Source: Enterovibrio sp051650965
Lineage (GTDB): Bacteria > Pseudomonadota > Gammaproteobacteria > Enterobacterales > Vibrionaceae
DNA length: 14,778 bases
Assembly (NCBI GenBank): GCA_051650965.1
Contig: JBOFRL010000039.1
Span: forward strand, 1 to 14,778
Reading direction: 5' to 3'
The stretch's first letter is position 1; every line of letters begins with the position of its first letter. A program made the translations under genes and the position numbers. The notes below the pieces were generated by a model that was not told the origin of the DNA, did no database searches, and saw nothing but the letters and a program-made list of their open reading frames with translations. Below are positions 1 to 8,602 of the stretch, piece after piece.

Positions 1-131
1 CGAGCAATTAATCATCTTGGTGAATTATTAGCATTTAGCGCTGTTGCCGTTTGTATGACTCATTTTTTTCATCACATTTGCCGGTTAAGCGCTCCGATCC
101 ACCCTAACCCTTTGGTGATGATTCAAATTCC

Positions 132-3100
132 TTGCCATCGAGTTTTTCTCTTAAAATGGTTGATTTGGCTGTCGATAATATTGGCAACGCCTTAGGGGCG
201 GTTAACTGGGCAGTTAAAACCATTGCGGCACCTGTCAAAGCATTGTCAACCGCCGCTAGAGTTGGCTCCTATGCCTCTATGGGGGTATCTCTTGCGGTGA
301 ATCTAGTTGAAATTGGCTTGCATTCTTATTCATTTAGCGTTGCAGCTACGGATATTGAAAAGAAGATGGCAACGCTTAGCCTAACGTGCGCAGTACTACA
401 AACGTCTCTTACCATTGCATCAATGGTGATTTGTGCAGCCTTTCCTCTTGCTGCGCCGCTGTTTATGATCGTAGGTTTTTTAATCAACTACATTCAAGGC
501 GAGATCCAAAACCGCCTCCTAGCTCAAGATCTTGCCGATTCATCATTTGAGCAGTTCGAAAAAGAATTAGCTGAAATTTTAGAACTTCTTAAAAATCCAA
601 ACTATTTGTTTGATGAAAGTTCACAAAGTATGACCATCGTTAACCCTAACATGCCTTACATCGATCTCACGATATCTAAAGATAGTATTGTAATGTTTAA
701 GCACAGTAAGCCCTTTGCAACAAGTTTTTTGCAATCTTTTGTATCCAAGATAGACTTGGCTTCTGGCTCTATTTTGAAGGTTGCAGAGCCTTCAAACCCC
801 GAAAATCCGCCCCATCCTTACAGCTCTCTTACCCTAGAAGGCTACTCTAATTTAGTAACCAATTTGCAACACATTAGTTCTACATATAATAAAGGAGTTA
901 ATGGGTTATCGAGAGACAACCAACATTGGCTTAATGCTTACCCTAAAATATTCACTCCAAGTGCTGGGCCAGGCAATGATCTTTTTTCTTCTGTGAGGCG
1001 TGTAAATGACTGTGATAAATTAGACCGTTCTCAAATTAAGCAAAAGCACATAGAAGATGGGGGCATTGCTCAATGTTTATTTCCAAGCTCTGAAGATAGT
1101 TTTCTTTTCCACGACTTTCCTGCTCTTGCTGCAGGAACAACTCGGCATGTTATGATTAATGGCCATCCACAGCGGCCAACATATTTTAATCCTAAATGCA
1201 CTCAAACTGATGTCGGGGGATATACGTACGATCCTCAAAATACCCCGTTGGCAAAAAAACTCGACGCTTGTTCGGGCAAAAATAATAACAGGTGGAAAAT
1301 GCGAACAAATAATTATGTTTTCAATAAATATTCCACAGCCGAAGATAGCTCCCATGATTTTTACTCAGGAGAAAAGTTTTGTTATTTAAGAAGAAAAGTA
1401 TGGTGGTCGACAGATTTACAGGAGCGCTCTGAATGGCAACAATCAGCGCTACAGAAAGAATGTTTTAATAACCCAACTCATGTGAATTTGGATTTATTAA
1501 ATTCAAAGTATCTCTTGTACTCCGGTGGCAAAACACCAATCATTTATCATTTTCAGCATGATGCTATGGCAGCCCGTTTATACAAATACAAACAAGAGCC
1601 ATACACTAAAAATAAAGTTTCTTACACTGCCAGGAATAGCACTCGCCCATTTGAAGTTAAAAGTAGCAACGTGCAAAGCGCTCTCCCTCCTTATGATATA
1701 GATTTAATCGGCGATGGTGATCAATATATTTATTTACATGGGGGAACTGCTCTTAATATTAAGGAGCAAGGCGCAACAACGGGAAGTATTAATCTTTTAT
1801 TAAATTTTAGTCAATTAAAAATTAAATCTTCTTCTAGCACTATTAAGGGGGAAATGAATTCTAAATACAACCAGTTAATCATCTCTCCTGAAGCTGAAAC
1901 AGATTTGGATAAAATTGTACTAAGACTTTACACTGTGGGAATGGGAGTCAGAAGACCCGTTAAAATAAATATCAGCACAAATATTTATCAGATGAACGAA
2001 AGTATTACATTTACAGCATCACTTAAGTTTGAGAAAAATTTAAAAATAAATAACGATGCAATTTTAATATTAGATAATTTATCTAATTTCCCTCTTGACA
2101 GACTTAATGATTCTGTTGAAAAGCTAGTGCAAGAGATCCGATTTTTAAATAATGCGATCCCTAATCTTATTCATAATGGATTTAGAATCAACCATTTTAA
2201 CTTAAAAAATAACTATCATACAGAAAAAGCAAAAGAAGAAAAGAAAACAACAAATGAATTGTTCCAATCTACTGGCTGGTTTTTAAAAGAAGATAGTGTA
2301 AATAAAGATCATTTTATAACTAAAAAAAATGGGGGGATTATAATCCCTAAAATTTGGCGAAGTAGCGCGCCTGATGATTTGAAAGCCGTATTTAACCGCA
2401 TGGCATTTATCGGTTTAACTAAAACTAAACTCGCTGATTTACCACCTGATATACAGCCTTATTTTTCTCATGGCGAAGCGTTTGTGTTTAACTTCTTTGA
2501 TGAGCAAACGAAAATATTGGTTAAGCAATATGGAGAAACTGAAATTCGTTATTGGGATAAAAATGATGTTAAAAAATGCCCAGAAAATGCTATTCCGCAA
2601 AAAGTGAGCTGGAGTGGCGGCTCAGAAAGTTATAGCTGCGGTGCTATCCATATCTCGCCGCCTGCCTCAAGAGTCTCTTCTGGGCGATTAGTTGCCGTGG
2701 TGCCAACTTTAACAACCTCAATCCGTGAAGTGAAAGAATACAATAGCACCGAAACAGTGTTTGATTATATTCATCGTAAGGCGCAAGAAATTTATTGGAT
2801 TAACATGCAGGAAAACACACCAACGCCATCTTCAGAGCCGCCAACAGCGCAGTCAACAGAACCGTCAGCAACGCAATCGACAGAGTCGTCAGCAACGCAG
2901 CAGGCATTAAATAAAGCACCTAAAATGGAAAATGTGCCTTTATACATGAAATTACAAGATGATGCGATTGATGTTAATGGTGAAATTAATGGCCAAAATT
3001 TGGTGATGGTGAATGACAACGATGAGATGAAATTGGCAATTGTGCCAAAAGAAGAAACCATCATTGCTATTCCTCAAAACAAGGGTATTGTTGTTTCAGT

Positions 3101-4334
3101 TAAATTAATTAGTGGCGATCAAATTGAAATATATTCAAGGGGATTATTAAAAGATGAACCATTATCATTTATTGATCAAAGCTGGAAAAAAAGCACTGGA
3201 AAACTTTATACTCCCAAAGTGGATGCTAAAAGAATATTGCCGTCTGTACCACTTAGAGGAATATTTGAAAGCTCAACTCAAGATAGATTCGTTGTTCATA
3301 CTACTGAAGGTGTAGCTTTCACCCTCGACAGCGAACTTGAAAATCCTAATTTATTGGGGATCAATGATACTTATTTAACTGACCGCGGCATTAGAAATAG
3401 CACTGATATTATAAATACATTTAGAACGCTAACAGAGCAATTTGGTAAAACGCCTTTAACTTATTTTAAAATGCAGCAACCTGACGAGAAGTTAAGTAAA
3501 AAAGGTATATATGTTAATAGTCGTAGCCAAAAAGTATTATTTATCCCTGATGCTTATCCGAAAAATGGTAATCGCACTGCATTTAGTCAAGAACATCTCA
3601 TTGTTAACGAACAGAAAATGGCTAATAACGGCACAACTGTTGTTGTACAAGACACAAGCAATCGGATGCTACTTGAAATAGAAGAGGCTCAATCAGAGGT
3701 AGGCTGTCATATTGCAACTGCTTTAGAATATTCATTCTTAGCGAAAAATGAAGATGAATTATATTTAGGTGTTGCATCAAGTGCTACACAAAATAGTACT
3801 AAAGCCTTACCATTTATTAATGGCAATAAATTAGTGCTAATGCCAGCGCTGACAGCTAATGATAAACATGCTACACGTTTAAACATTTCGCCATTAATGC
3901 AGAAGCGTTTAGATGAAGTGACTTTGGCCATGCCTCTAGATCTGGATGATTATGAAATCCAACCGCTCAATTTTATAATTGATGATTCACAGGCAATGCC
4001 GCCTTTTATCGTAAATTACACACAATACGGCATAACAAATGTTGTACTAAAAATGCCTACAACGCAGCAATTATCCGGTAAAAATATTATCAGCACTCCG
4101 ATAAACATTTATTTAGAAAAGATTCTCGATGATCAAGGTCAATACAACTCAGCATTCAATGACACTGTGCAGGTGAATGGTCAGTCTCTAGACTTAAAGC
4201 ACCTACTTACTAAAGCGATTACTTTTGATTTAGATGATATCAGTGCCAGATATGATGAAGAAGAAACGCCACCAACAACGGCGTCACCAATTAAATTCAC
4301 CCAAAAAAATGAGAGTAATCCCCCTTCAAATTAA
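132..4334 (+). CDS. Giant toxin-like protein, possible pore-forming/translocation N-terminus; 5' end uncertain
   Basis: This is a 1400-codon ORF in visibly AT-rich DNA. I do not recognise it with certainty. No Sec signal is seen. Residues 46-66 and about 83-121 are strongly hydrophobic, with small residues and few charges, and a helical region rich in Glu and Leu follows (about 122-155). This resembles the membrane-insertion part of large toxins of the TcdA/TcdB-pore or Mcf/FitD type. A DIDLIGDGD stretch at 522-530 precedes a YIYLHGG strand, and the middle is rich in Asn, Ser and Lys. A Ser/Thr/Pro/Gln linker (about 893-925) separates a beta-rich C-terminal part of about 475 residues. The start is doubtful. 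The frame is open only from 108 (stop at 105-107). TTG at 132 has just a weak GGTGAT 12 nt upstream, and ATG at 156 has no Shine-Dalgarno. An enzymatic N-terminal portion, normal for such toxins, is absent, so this may be a truncated remnant. An adhesin or another large surface protein is the alternative. That it is coding is near certain; the function is a guess. Confidence 0.6.
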   Translation: MPSSFSLKMVDLAVDNIGNALGAVNWAVKTIAAPVKALSTAARVGSYASMGVSLAVNLVEIGLHSYSFSVAATDIEKKMATLSLTCAVLQTSLTIASMVICAAFPLAAPLFMIVGFLINYIQGEIQNRLLAQDLADSSFEQFEKELAEILELLKNPNYLFDESSQSMTIVNPNMPYIDLTISKDSIVMFKHSKPFATSFLQSFVSKIDLASGSILKVAEPSNPENPPHPYSSLTLEGYSNLVTNLQHISSTYNKGVNGLSRDNQHWLNAYPKIFTPSAGPGNDLFSSVRRVNDCDKLDRSQIKQKHIEDGGIAQCLFPSSEDSFLFHDFPALAAGTTRHVMINGHPQRPTYFNPKCTQTDVGGYTYDPQNTPLAKKLDACSGKNNNRWKMRTNNYVFNKYSTAEDSSHDFYSGEKFCYLRRKVWWSTDLQERSEWQQSALQKECFNNPTHVNLDLLNSKYLLYSGGKTPIIYHFQHDAMAARLYKYKQEPYTKNKVSYTARNSTRPFEVKSSNVQSALPPYDIDLIGDGDQYIYLHGGTALNIKEQGATTGSINLLLNFSQLKIKSSSSTIKGEMNSKYNQLIISPEAETDLDKIVLRLYTVGMGVRRPVKINISTNIYQMNESITFTASLKFEKNLKINNDAILILDNLSNFPLDRLNDSVEKLVQEIRFLNNAIPNLIHNGFRINHFNLKNNYHTEKAKEEKKTTNELFQSTGWFLKEDSVNKDHFITKKNGGIIIPKIWRSSAPDDLKAVFNRMAFIGLTKTKLADLPPDIQPYFSHGEAFVFNFFDEQTKILVKQYGETEIRYWDKNDVKKCPENAIPQKVSWSGGSESYSCGAIHISPPASRVSSGRLVAVVPTLTTSIREVKEYNSTETVFDYIHRKAQEIYWINMQENTPTPSSEPPTAQSTEPSATQSTESSATQQALNKAPKMENVPLYMKLQDDAIDVNGEINGQNLVMVNDNDEMKLAIVPKEETIIAIPQNKGIVVSVKLISGDQIEIYSRGLLKDEPLSFIDQSWKKSTGKLYTPKVDAKRILPSVPLRGIFESSTQDRFVVHTTEGVAFTLDSELENPNLLGINDTYLTDRGIRNSTDIINTFRTLTEQFGKTPLTYFKMQQPDEKLSKKGIYVNSRSQKVLFIPDAYPKNGNRTAFSQEHLIVNEQKMANNGTTVVVQDTSNRMLLEIEEAQSEVGCHIATALEYSFLAKNEDELYLGVASSATQNSTKALPFINGNKLVLMPALTANDKHATRLNISPLMQKRLDEVTLAMPLDLDDYEIQPLNFIIDDSQAMPPFIVNYTQYGITNVVLKMPTTQQLSGKNIISTPINIYLEKILDDQGQYNSAFNDTVQVNGQSLDLKHLLTKAITFDLDDISARYDEEETPPTTASPIKFTQKNESNPPSN
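2850..2897 (+). repeat. 24-bp in-frame tandem repeat in a Ser/Thr/Gln linker
   Basis: Two imperfect 24-bp units (2850-2873 and 2874-2897) encode QSTEPSAT and QSTESSAT, residues 907-922 of the giant ORF. They sit in a low-complexity linker that also holds TPTPSSEPPTA. Such linkers join folded domains, and a codon-phased repeat like this can change length by slippage without a frameshift. Confidence 0.8.
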
Positions 4335-4392
4335 CTGATGTTAAATGTAGAATTTTTTCGCCCCATAAATGCAGGTGCGATCTCAAATCAAT

Positions 4393-4423
4393 AAAAAATC
4401 CCCCGCTCAAAAGCGGAGGATTT
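4393..4423 (-). terminator. Rho-independent terminator of cpdB
   Basis: A 12-bp stem with one mismatch (4396-4407 against 4412-4423) closes a CAAA loop. On the minus strand it is followed by a run of six T (complement of 4393-4398). It lies 37 nt past the cpdB stop, which fits termination of cpdB. The plus-strand side has only a short T-run, so it would stop the convergent giant ORF weakly at best. A near-copy lies at 9085-9113. Confidence 0.75.
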
Positions 4424-4459
4424 GTGGAAAATATCTAGCAAATTCAGCTAACTACGCAA

Positions 4460-6451
4460 TTACTGCGCAGGATTGAGCTGATACACAGCAAATCCTGGAC
4501 GCGTTTTGCTGTTTTCAGGCAGTGTTTCGATGTAGCTAAATTTATTCCCTACCTGCTGCTTAGCAGCCTCCAGTGGCGAGCCATAAAAACGCAGCTGCAA
4601 CGTGCTCGGTAGCGCGCTAAACTGCCAATTATTGTCCGCTTTTGGCTCAAAACCTTCGGGGAAACGTTCATCGAGGATTTTGAGATATTGCGTCAGCACT
4701 TCGCGATTCTCCAGCGCATCTTCATGCACGATCACAGACTTGTTGATCCCAGGGAAACTGCCGCCGCCATTAGCGCGGTAGTTGTTGGTCACCACATAAA
4801 ACATCTGCTCAGGCGACACTTGATGGCCGTTAAAGCTCAAATTCGTGATCCGATGCTCTTCACTGATCTTCTCGCCTTTTTCGTTGTAGCGCGCAGGCTT
4901 AGTAATATCAATTTGATAGTTAACGCCATCAATCATGTCGAAGTTGTAAGGCGCAAAATTGCTGCTGACAAGCCACTGCGGCTGGGTATTTTTCACATCG
5001 ATCTGATTGAACATCGTGGCGCTCATTTCAAGCCACTCTTTTAGCGTTGCGCCATTGATCTCAACAACCTGCAACGTATTAGAAAACACATACAGATCAG
5101 CAACATTGCGCAGCGAAATGTCGCCTTTTGGCACATAAGTGAAATCGGCAAAACCGTTGCGCCCGCCGCGGAACGGCGCTGCCGCAGAAAGCACCGGCCA
5201 CTGTTTGGTCAGTACGCCATCTTTTTGCAGCGTTTCAGCGTACCAGCGCTGTGCATCGTTGATGATTTCGATTGACGGATCGTCTTGCACCAGCGCAAAA
5301 AAACTGTGAATTGGCGCGCTGATCGCACTTAAACGCTCATCAAGCCACGCGTTGGCGTGCTCGTGCACCTCTTTCGTCGCCGCCACAACCGCCGGATCTT
5401 CCACGCTTGTTGGGCTGCTATCGATTTCGCGCAGCTCTGCACGGCCAGACACCACCTGCCAGCGGCCTTCGCGCCACGACAAAGTCAGATCAACCACGCC
5501 AAGCTGATTGCCCCACACGCCAGGCATCACCGTAGGCACACCAGCCAGCGTCCCTTTTTCGTTATCCACATCGGTGATATTTGGGTAGCCGCCAGGGAAA
5601 GTTTTATGCGCGTGACCGAGCAGCAGCGCGTCAATGCCAGCCACTTTGGCAATAGGCAGCGCCGCGTTTTCCATCATCGGCTGATGTTCGCCACCGATAA
5701 TGCCGGTATGCGCCACCACAACCACGACATCTGCGCCTTTTGCCTTGATCTCAGGCACATAATGCTGCGCAGTTTCCACCATGTCGGCGGCAACCACTTT
5801 GCCTTCTAAATTGCGCTTATCCCACTGCATGATCTGCGGCGGTGTTAGGCCCAGCACGCCCACTTTGATAGTCTGCAGCGCCCCTTTTACATCTTTAACT
5901 TGGCGCTCAAGGATCACGTAAGGGGTGAATTTTTGCTTGCTCCAGTCGATAGCGCCGCTCGCATCGCGCTTAAAGGCATCCGGCTCAAAAACGTTCGCAT
6001 TAACATAAGGAAAATCAGCTTGTTGTAGCGTGGTCGCTAAAAAATCCAGACCGTAGTTAAATTCGTGATTACCAAGATTGCCCACGTCATATTTTAACGT
6101 GTTGAGCGCTTTGATAGCAGGATGCGCCTGCGTGTTGAGCCACTCTTCCTTAATATGCTTTTCGTGGACATAATCGGCCAGCGGCGAACCTTGGATAAGA
6201 TCACCGTTATCCACCAAAATTGTGTTGCCATTCTCTTCGCGCGCCTTGTGGATCAAAACGGCGGTGCGTGAAAGCCCGTGGGTAGTGATGGCTTTATTCT
6301 TGTAATAGTCAAAGCCCAAAAGATTAGAGTGAATATCGGAGGTTTCAATCAGGCGCAGCTGGATATCGCCGGGAGATTGAGCTTCATTGGGGTTACAGCC
6401 GCAAAGTAAAATAATGATCGCAGCTGCACCCAACTTAGGAGTGGTGCTCAT
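4460..6451 (-). CDS. cpdB: 2',3'-cyclic-nucleotide 2'-phosphodiesterase/3'-nucleotidase, lipoprotein form
   Basis: CpdB hydrolyses 2',3'-cyclic nucleotides to 3'-nucleotides and then to nucleosides outside the cytoplasm, so that extracellular nucleotides can be used. The 663-residue product follows E. coli CpdB along its length. The metallophosphoesterase part shows all metal-site motifs: DIH (39-41), DNGD (81-84), GNHE (127-130), AHTG (247-250) and GHAH (279-282). The C-terminal nucleotidase domain (about 380-630) carries VLSAAAPFRGG and NNYRANGGGSFPG. The N-terminus differs from the soluble E. coli enzyme: a short hydrophobic stretch ends in L16-C-G-C19, a lipobox, with Asn at +2. I therefore infer an outer-membrane-directed lipoprotein. 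The start is supported by AGAGGA 7 nt upstream. The gene stands alone and is convergent with the giant ORF; no confident promoter was picked in the AT-rich upstream region. Confidence 0.96.
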   Translation of the reverse strand: MSTTPKLGAAAIIILLCGCNPNEAQSPGDIQLRLIETSDIHSNLLGFDYYKNKAITTHGLSRTAVLIHKAREENGNTILVDNGDLIQGSPLADYVHEKHIKEEWLNTQAHPAIKALNTLKYDVGNLGNHEFNYGLDFLATTLQQADFPYVNANVFEPDAFKRDASGAIDWSKQKFTPYVILERQVKDVKGALQTIKVGVLGLTPPQIMQWDKRNLEGKVVAADMVETAQHYVPEIKAKGADVVVVVAHTGIIGGEHQPMMENAALPIAKVAGIDALLLGHAHKTFPGGYPNITDVDNEKGTLAGVPTVMPGVWGNQLGVVDLTLSWREGRWQVVSGRAELREIDSSPTSVEDPAVVAATKEVHEHANAWLDERLSAISAPIHSFFALVQDDPSIEIINDAQRWYAETLQKDGVLTKQWPVLSAAAPFRGGRNGFADFTYVPKGDISLRNVADLYVFSNTLQVVEINGATLKEWLEMSATMFNQIDVKNTQPQWLVSSNFAPYNFDMIDGVNYQIDITKPARYNEKGEKISEEHRITNLSFNGHQVSPEQMFYVVTNNYRANGGGSFPGINKSVIVHEDALENREVLTQYLKILDERFPEGFEPKADNNWQFSALPSTLQLRFYGSPLEAAKQQVGNKFSYIETLPENSKTRPGFAVYQLNPAQ

Positions 6452-6869
6452 AACGGAGTCCTCTTTGTTCGCGTATACTGGCGCGCGTATTCTATCTATT
6501 TATTTGATAAATAACAGATATAATGCAACAACTGCTCCAGCTTGCTTATAGTTGCAGCAGGGACTTGTGAAATATTATTAACCTTCTCGTTTACGAAAAC
6601 ACTCTTTAGTACAATCGCCTCATAACTATAAGATTTTTCGCCGTCTTGCCTCTGGGCAAAATTCTGCGAAAACAAAACTGTGCCACGGCGCGAAAGAGGC
6701 CATTTTGCAACCACCCAACCCGACACAAACAGCGGCGGCGAGCTTAGCCTCTTTAGCTGAAAATGACGAATGAGCTGCGCGATTTTTTACAGCCTCCCAG
6801 CAGCGGCCTTTCTCATGTGGCAACGTTGCAAGTTGCGCTGCCGCCTTTGCAACAGCAAAGTAAAGTGGA
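6452..6869. other. Intergenic region between cpdB and the IS200/IS605 element
   Basis: No convincing gene is present. The first 120 bases form the AT-rich cpdB leader, with an interrupted palindrome TTATTT/AAATAA around 6500-6520 and a possible half CRP-like TGTGA near 6568. The remainder is more GC-balanced. It contains 6693-6713, which matches 19 of 21 bases inside both copies of the long direct repeat further right. Minus-strand ORFs of 76 and 84 codons cross it without Shine-Dalgarno sequences or recognisable products. Confidence 0.5.
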
Positions 6870-7030
6870 TGACTTCTCACCGCCCTATCAGGCGATGCTT
6901 CTTACTTCATTAGCCGTTGCTCGATAGTATCGAGGCTTACGCAGCTTCCATAAGCAGAGACGACCGTCCAGCCGCCTTTAATTCCAGAATGCCTTTATCA
7001 CGGATATTGAGGGCGGCATTTAAATCGCGA
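6870..7030 (-). ncRNA. Predicted TnpB omega RNA (right-end guide RNA scaffold)
   Basis: TnpB nucleases use an RNA made from the 3' end of tnpB and the adjoining right end of the element, and the guide is the first 16-20 nt of flanking DNA. Here the minus strand at 7030-6870 covers the last tnpB codons and the two right-end hairpins (6920-6934 and 6881-6894). The guide would then be read from about 6869 downwards, starting ATCCACTTTACTTTGC. Presence is inferred from the family. The hairpins are visible, but the RNA 5' end and exact border are not. Confidence 0.4.
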
Positions 7031-8091
7031 TCGATATCCGCCGCTCCGCATGAAGGACAATCCCACTTGCGAACAGACAAGGGCATTTCGTCCATTTTTT
7101 TGCCGCAACAATGGCAGGTTTTAGAACTGGCATACCACTGATCAAGCTTAACGAGATGCTTGCCTCGCTCTTTGGCTTTATATTCCAGCTTAATGACAAA
7201 ACTATGCCATGAGGCATCGGCTATCTGTTTTGCCAGCTTACGGTTTTTCATCATATTCGCCGACTTCAATGTCTCAACTATCACCGCTTGGTTTTCGTCA
7301 ACGAGAGTTCGAGAGAGTTTGTGTTGAAAATCAGCACGAGCATTCGCTACTTTTTCATGGCATTTAGCAACTAACAATCGAGCCTTTGCTCGGTTAGCGC
7401 TGCCTTTAGTCTTGCGGGACAACTGACGCTGCTTACGTCTGAGGTTTTTCTCAGCACGCTTTACAAATCGGGGGTTAGCAGTCTTTCTGCCGCTTGATTC
7501 GATGGCGAAGTGGGACAGACCCAGATCGACACCTGTCACCTTGCTTACAGTGTGAAGTAAAGAGGGGGCTTCGACTCCATCATCAACAAGAATTGATGCG
7601 TAAAACTTGCCAGTTTTACTCAAACTGACAGTAATGCTTTTGACTGTGCCAGTAATTTCGCGATGAATATTTGCCTTTACAGGCTGTATCTTGGGCAGCT
7701 TCACTGCACCAGCCAGCACTTTTACCCCCACACAGTGGTAACTCGACTGCTTGCCATGCTTGCGTTTAAATTGCGGGAATTTGGCTTTTAACTTTGGGTT
7801 AAAGAAGTTGTCAAAGGCTTGATGAAGATTGATCACCGCCTGCTGTAAGGCGATTGAATCATATTGTTTCAACCAGTGGTATTTTCGTGATTTCTTGGCA
7901 ACGGCAAGCAGTGGTTTTATGTCTTTTTTGGGGTTCAGCGTAACCCCGTGCTTGCGGTACATATGAGACTTTAAACACAGCACCTTGTTGTACGCGAGCC
8001 GCACCGCGCCAAACTGAGCCATTAAAAACTCAGCCTGCTCTTGTGTTGGGTAAATGCGTACCTTTGTCGCTCTTAACATTTCAGTGCTCAT
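6937..8091 (-). CDS. tnpB: IS200/IS605-family RNA-guided endonuclease TnpB
   Basis: TnpB is the transposon-encoded RNA-guided nuclease ancestral to Cas12. It cuts DNA next to a short motif that matches the element's target, which favours retention of the transposon. The 384-residue product has the family's usual length. It carries the N-terminal KVRIYPT start of the OrfB helix-turn-helix part (about 8-60), RuvC-I GVDLG with D189, RuvC-II VIVET with E273, a four-Cys zinc finger (C326, C329, C345, C348) and RuvC-III DIDRDLNAALNI (352-363, D356 the likely catalytic Asp). No catalytic residue is missing and there is no frameshift, in contrast to its partner tnpA. Start M1 was kept; M5 is an alternative, and neither has a clear Shine-Dalgarno. 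Its tail overlaps the predicted omega RNA. Confidence 0.93.
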   Translation of the reverse strand: MSTEMLRATKVRIYPTQEQAEFLMAQFGAVRLAYNKVLCLKSHMYRKHGVTLNPKKDIKPLLAVAKKSRKYHWLKQYDSIALQQAVINLHQAFDNFFNPKLKAKFPQFKRKHGKQSSYHCVGVKVLAGAVKLPKIQPVKANIHREITGTVKSITVSLSKTGKFYASILVDDGVEAPSLLHTVSKVTGVDLGLSHFAIESSGRKTANPRFVKRAEKNLRRKQRQLSRKTKGSANRAKARLLVAKCHEKVANARADFQHKLSRTLVDENQAVIVETLKSANMMKNRKLAKQIADASWHSFVIKLEYKAKERGKHLVKLDQWYASSKTCHCCGKKMDEMPLSVRKWDCPSCGAADIDRDLNAALNIRDKGILELKAAGRSSLLMEAA

Positions 8092-8100
8092 CTGTATAAT
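8073..8100 (+). promoter_or_regulatory. Possible sigma-70 promoter for tnpA
   Basis: TTAACA (8073-8078) and a perfect TATAAT (8095-8100) are 16 bp apart and lie about 20 bp before the probable tnpA start at 8121, inside and just outside the 5' end of tnpB. Spacing and boxes are close to consensus. No other promoter evidence exists, and the region is AT-rich, so a chance match is possible. Confidence 0.4.
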
Positions 8101-8120
8101 TCGGTTATATTATTGCTTCA

Positions 8121-8563
8121 ATGTGGACATGTAAAGTGAGTGCGCATGGCAAAGAATTACTTCAAAACTACCTTCGCAAAAGACACAGTGTGAGCAAGTT
8201 AGTCGTCCACTTGGTGTTCACAACAAAATATCGAAGAAAGATTTTTAGCGGGGTGATGCTCGAGCAATTGAGAGAGGCGCAGGATCAGCCTGTGTGAAAC
8301 TGGAGTGCGATCTGATTGAAATGGACGGTGAGCAAGATCATGTGCATTTGTTAGTCTCATACCCTCCGAAATTATCAATCAGCGTAATGGTGAACAATTT
8401 AAAGGCTGTTTCGTCCAAAATGTTACGACTGCAAAACCCCCACCTGACAAGGCAGAATAAAAACGCAGCCTTGTGGTCACGCTCATACTTCGCCTGCACT
8501 GCTGGCGGAGCGACAATTGAGACATTAAAAGCATATGTTGAGAGTCAATCAGCTCCAGATTAA
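8121..8563 (+). pseudogene. tnpA: Frameshifted IS200/IS605 transposase TnpA (HUH Y1)
   Basis: TnpA is the single-strand HUH transposase of this family. Two frames are needed to read it. From ATG 8121 the first gives ...RHSVSKLVVHLVFTTKYRRKIFSG..LREA and stops at 8295-8297. The second gives SACVKLECDLIE, then DGEQDHVHLLVSYPPKLSIS and ends at 8563. The HUH pair is the HVH of DHVHLLV, and the nucleophile is probably the Tyr of LKAYVESQ near the C-terminus. The switch lies at about 8277-8290, with a net loss that is not a multiple of three and a few residues missing compared with the family. I infer no active transposase. The GTG at 8294 can open an 89-codon C-terminal ORF, but that would lack the N-terminal strand of the fold. 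Confidence 0.85.
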
Positions 8564-8602
8564 GCCACTATCGCGACTTACGCCGTAAACCCCCGTCCTC
8601 AT

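Larger units (their letters stand above)
6870..8602 (-). mobile_element. IS200/IS605-family element with intact tnpB and broken tnpA
   Basis: The two genes are divergent, tnpB on the minus strand and tnpA on the plus strand, with only 29 bp between their starts, as in IS605-type elements. Read on the minus strand, the right end lies just past the tnpB stop. It has a CTCGA/TCGAG hairpin (6920-6934) and a CGCC/GGCG hairpin (6881-6894), followed by GTGAGAAGTCA, where I place the end. The left end beyond tnpA has a TTACG/CGTAA hairpin near 8574-8584. Ends in this family are subterminal hairpins rather than inverted repeats, so both borders are estimates to within about 10-20 bp. With tnpA frameshifted, the copy cannot move without TnpA supplied in trans. 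Confidence 0.7.

Noticed and set aside
5357..5809. 150-codon plus-strand ORF inside cpdB (and a similar one at 4688-5044)
   Set aside because: Opposite-strand shadows of a well-supported gene, rich in His/Arg as expected from antisense reading, with no recognised family.
6626..6880. 84-codon minus-strand ORF between cpdB and tnpB
   Set aside because: It begins inside the predicted right end of the IS element, has no Shine-Dalgarno and no recognised product.
6917..7141. Plus-strand ORF over the end of tnpB
   Set aside because: Antisense of conserved zinc-finger and RuvC-III codons of TnpB.
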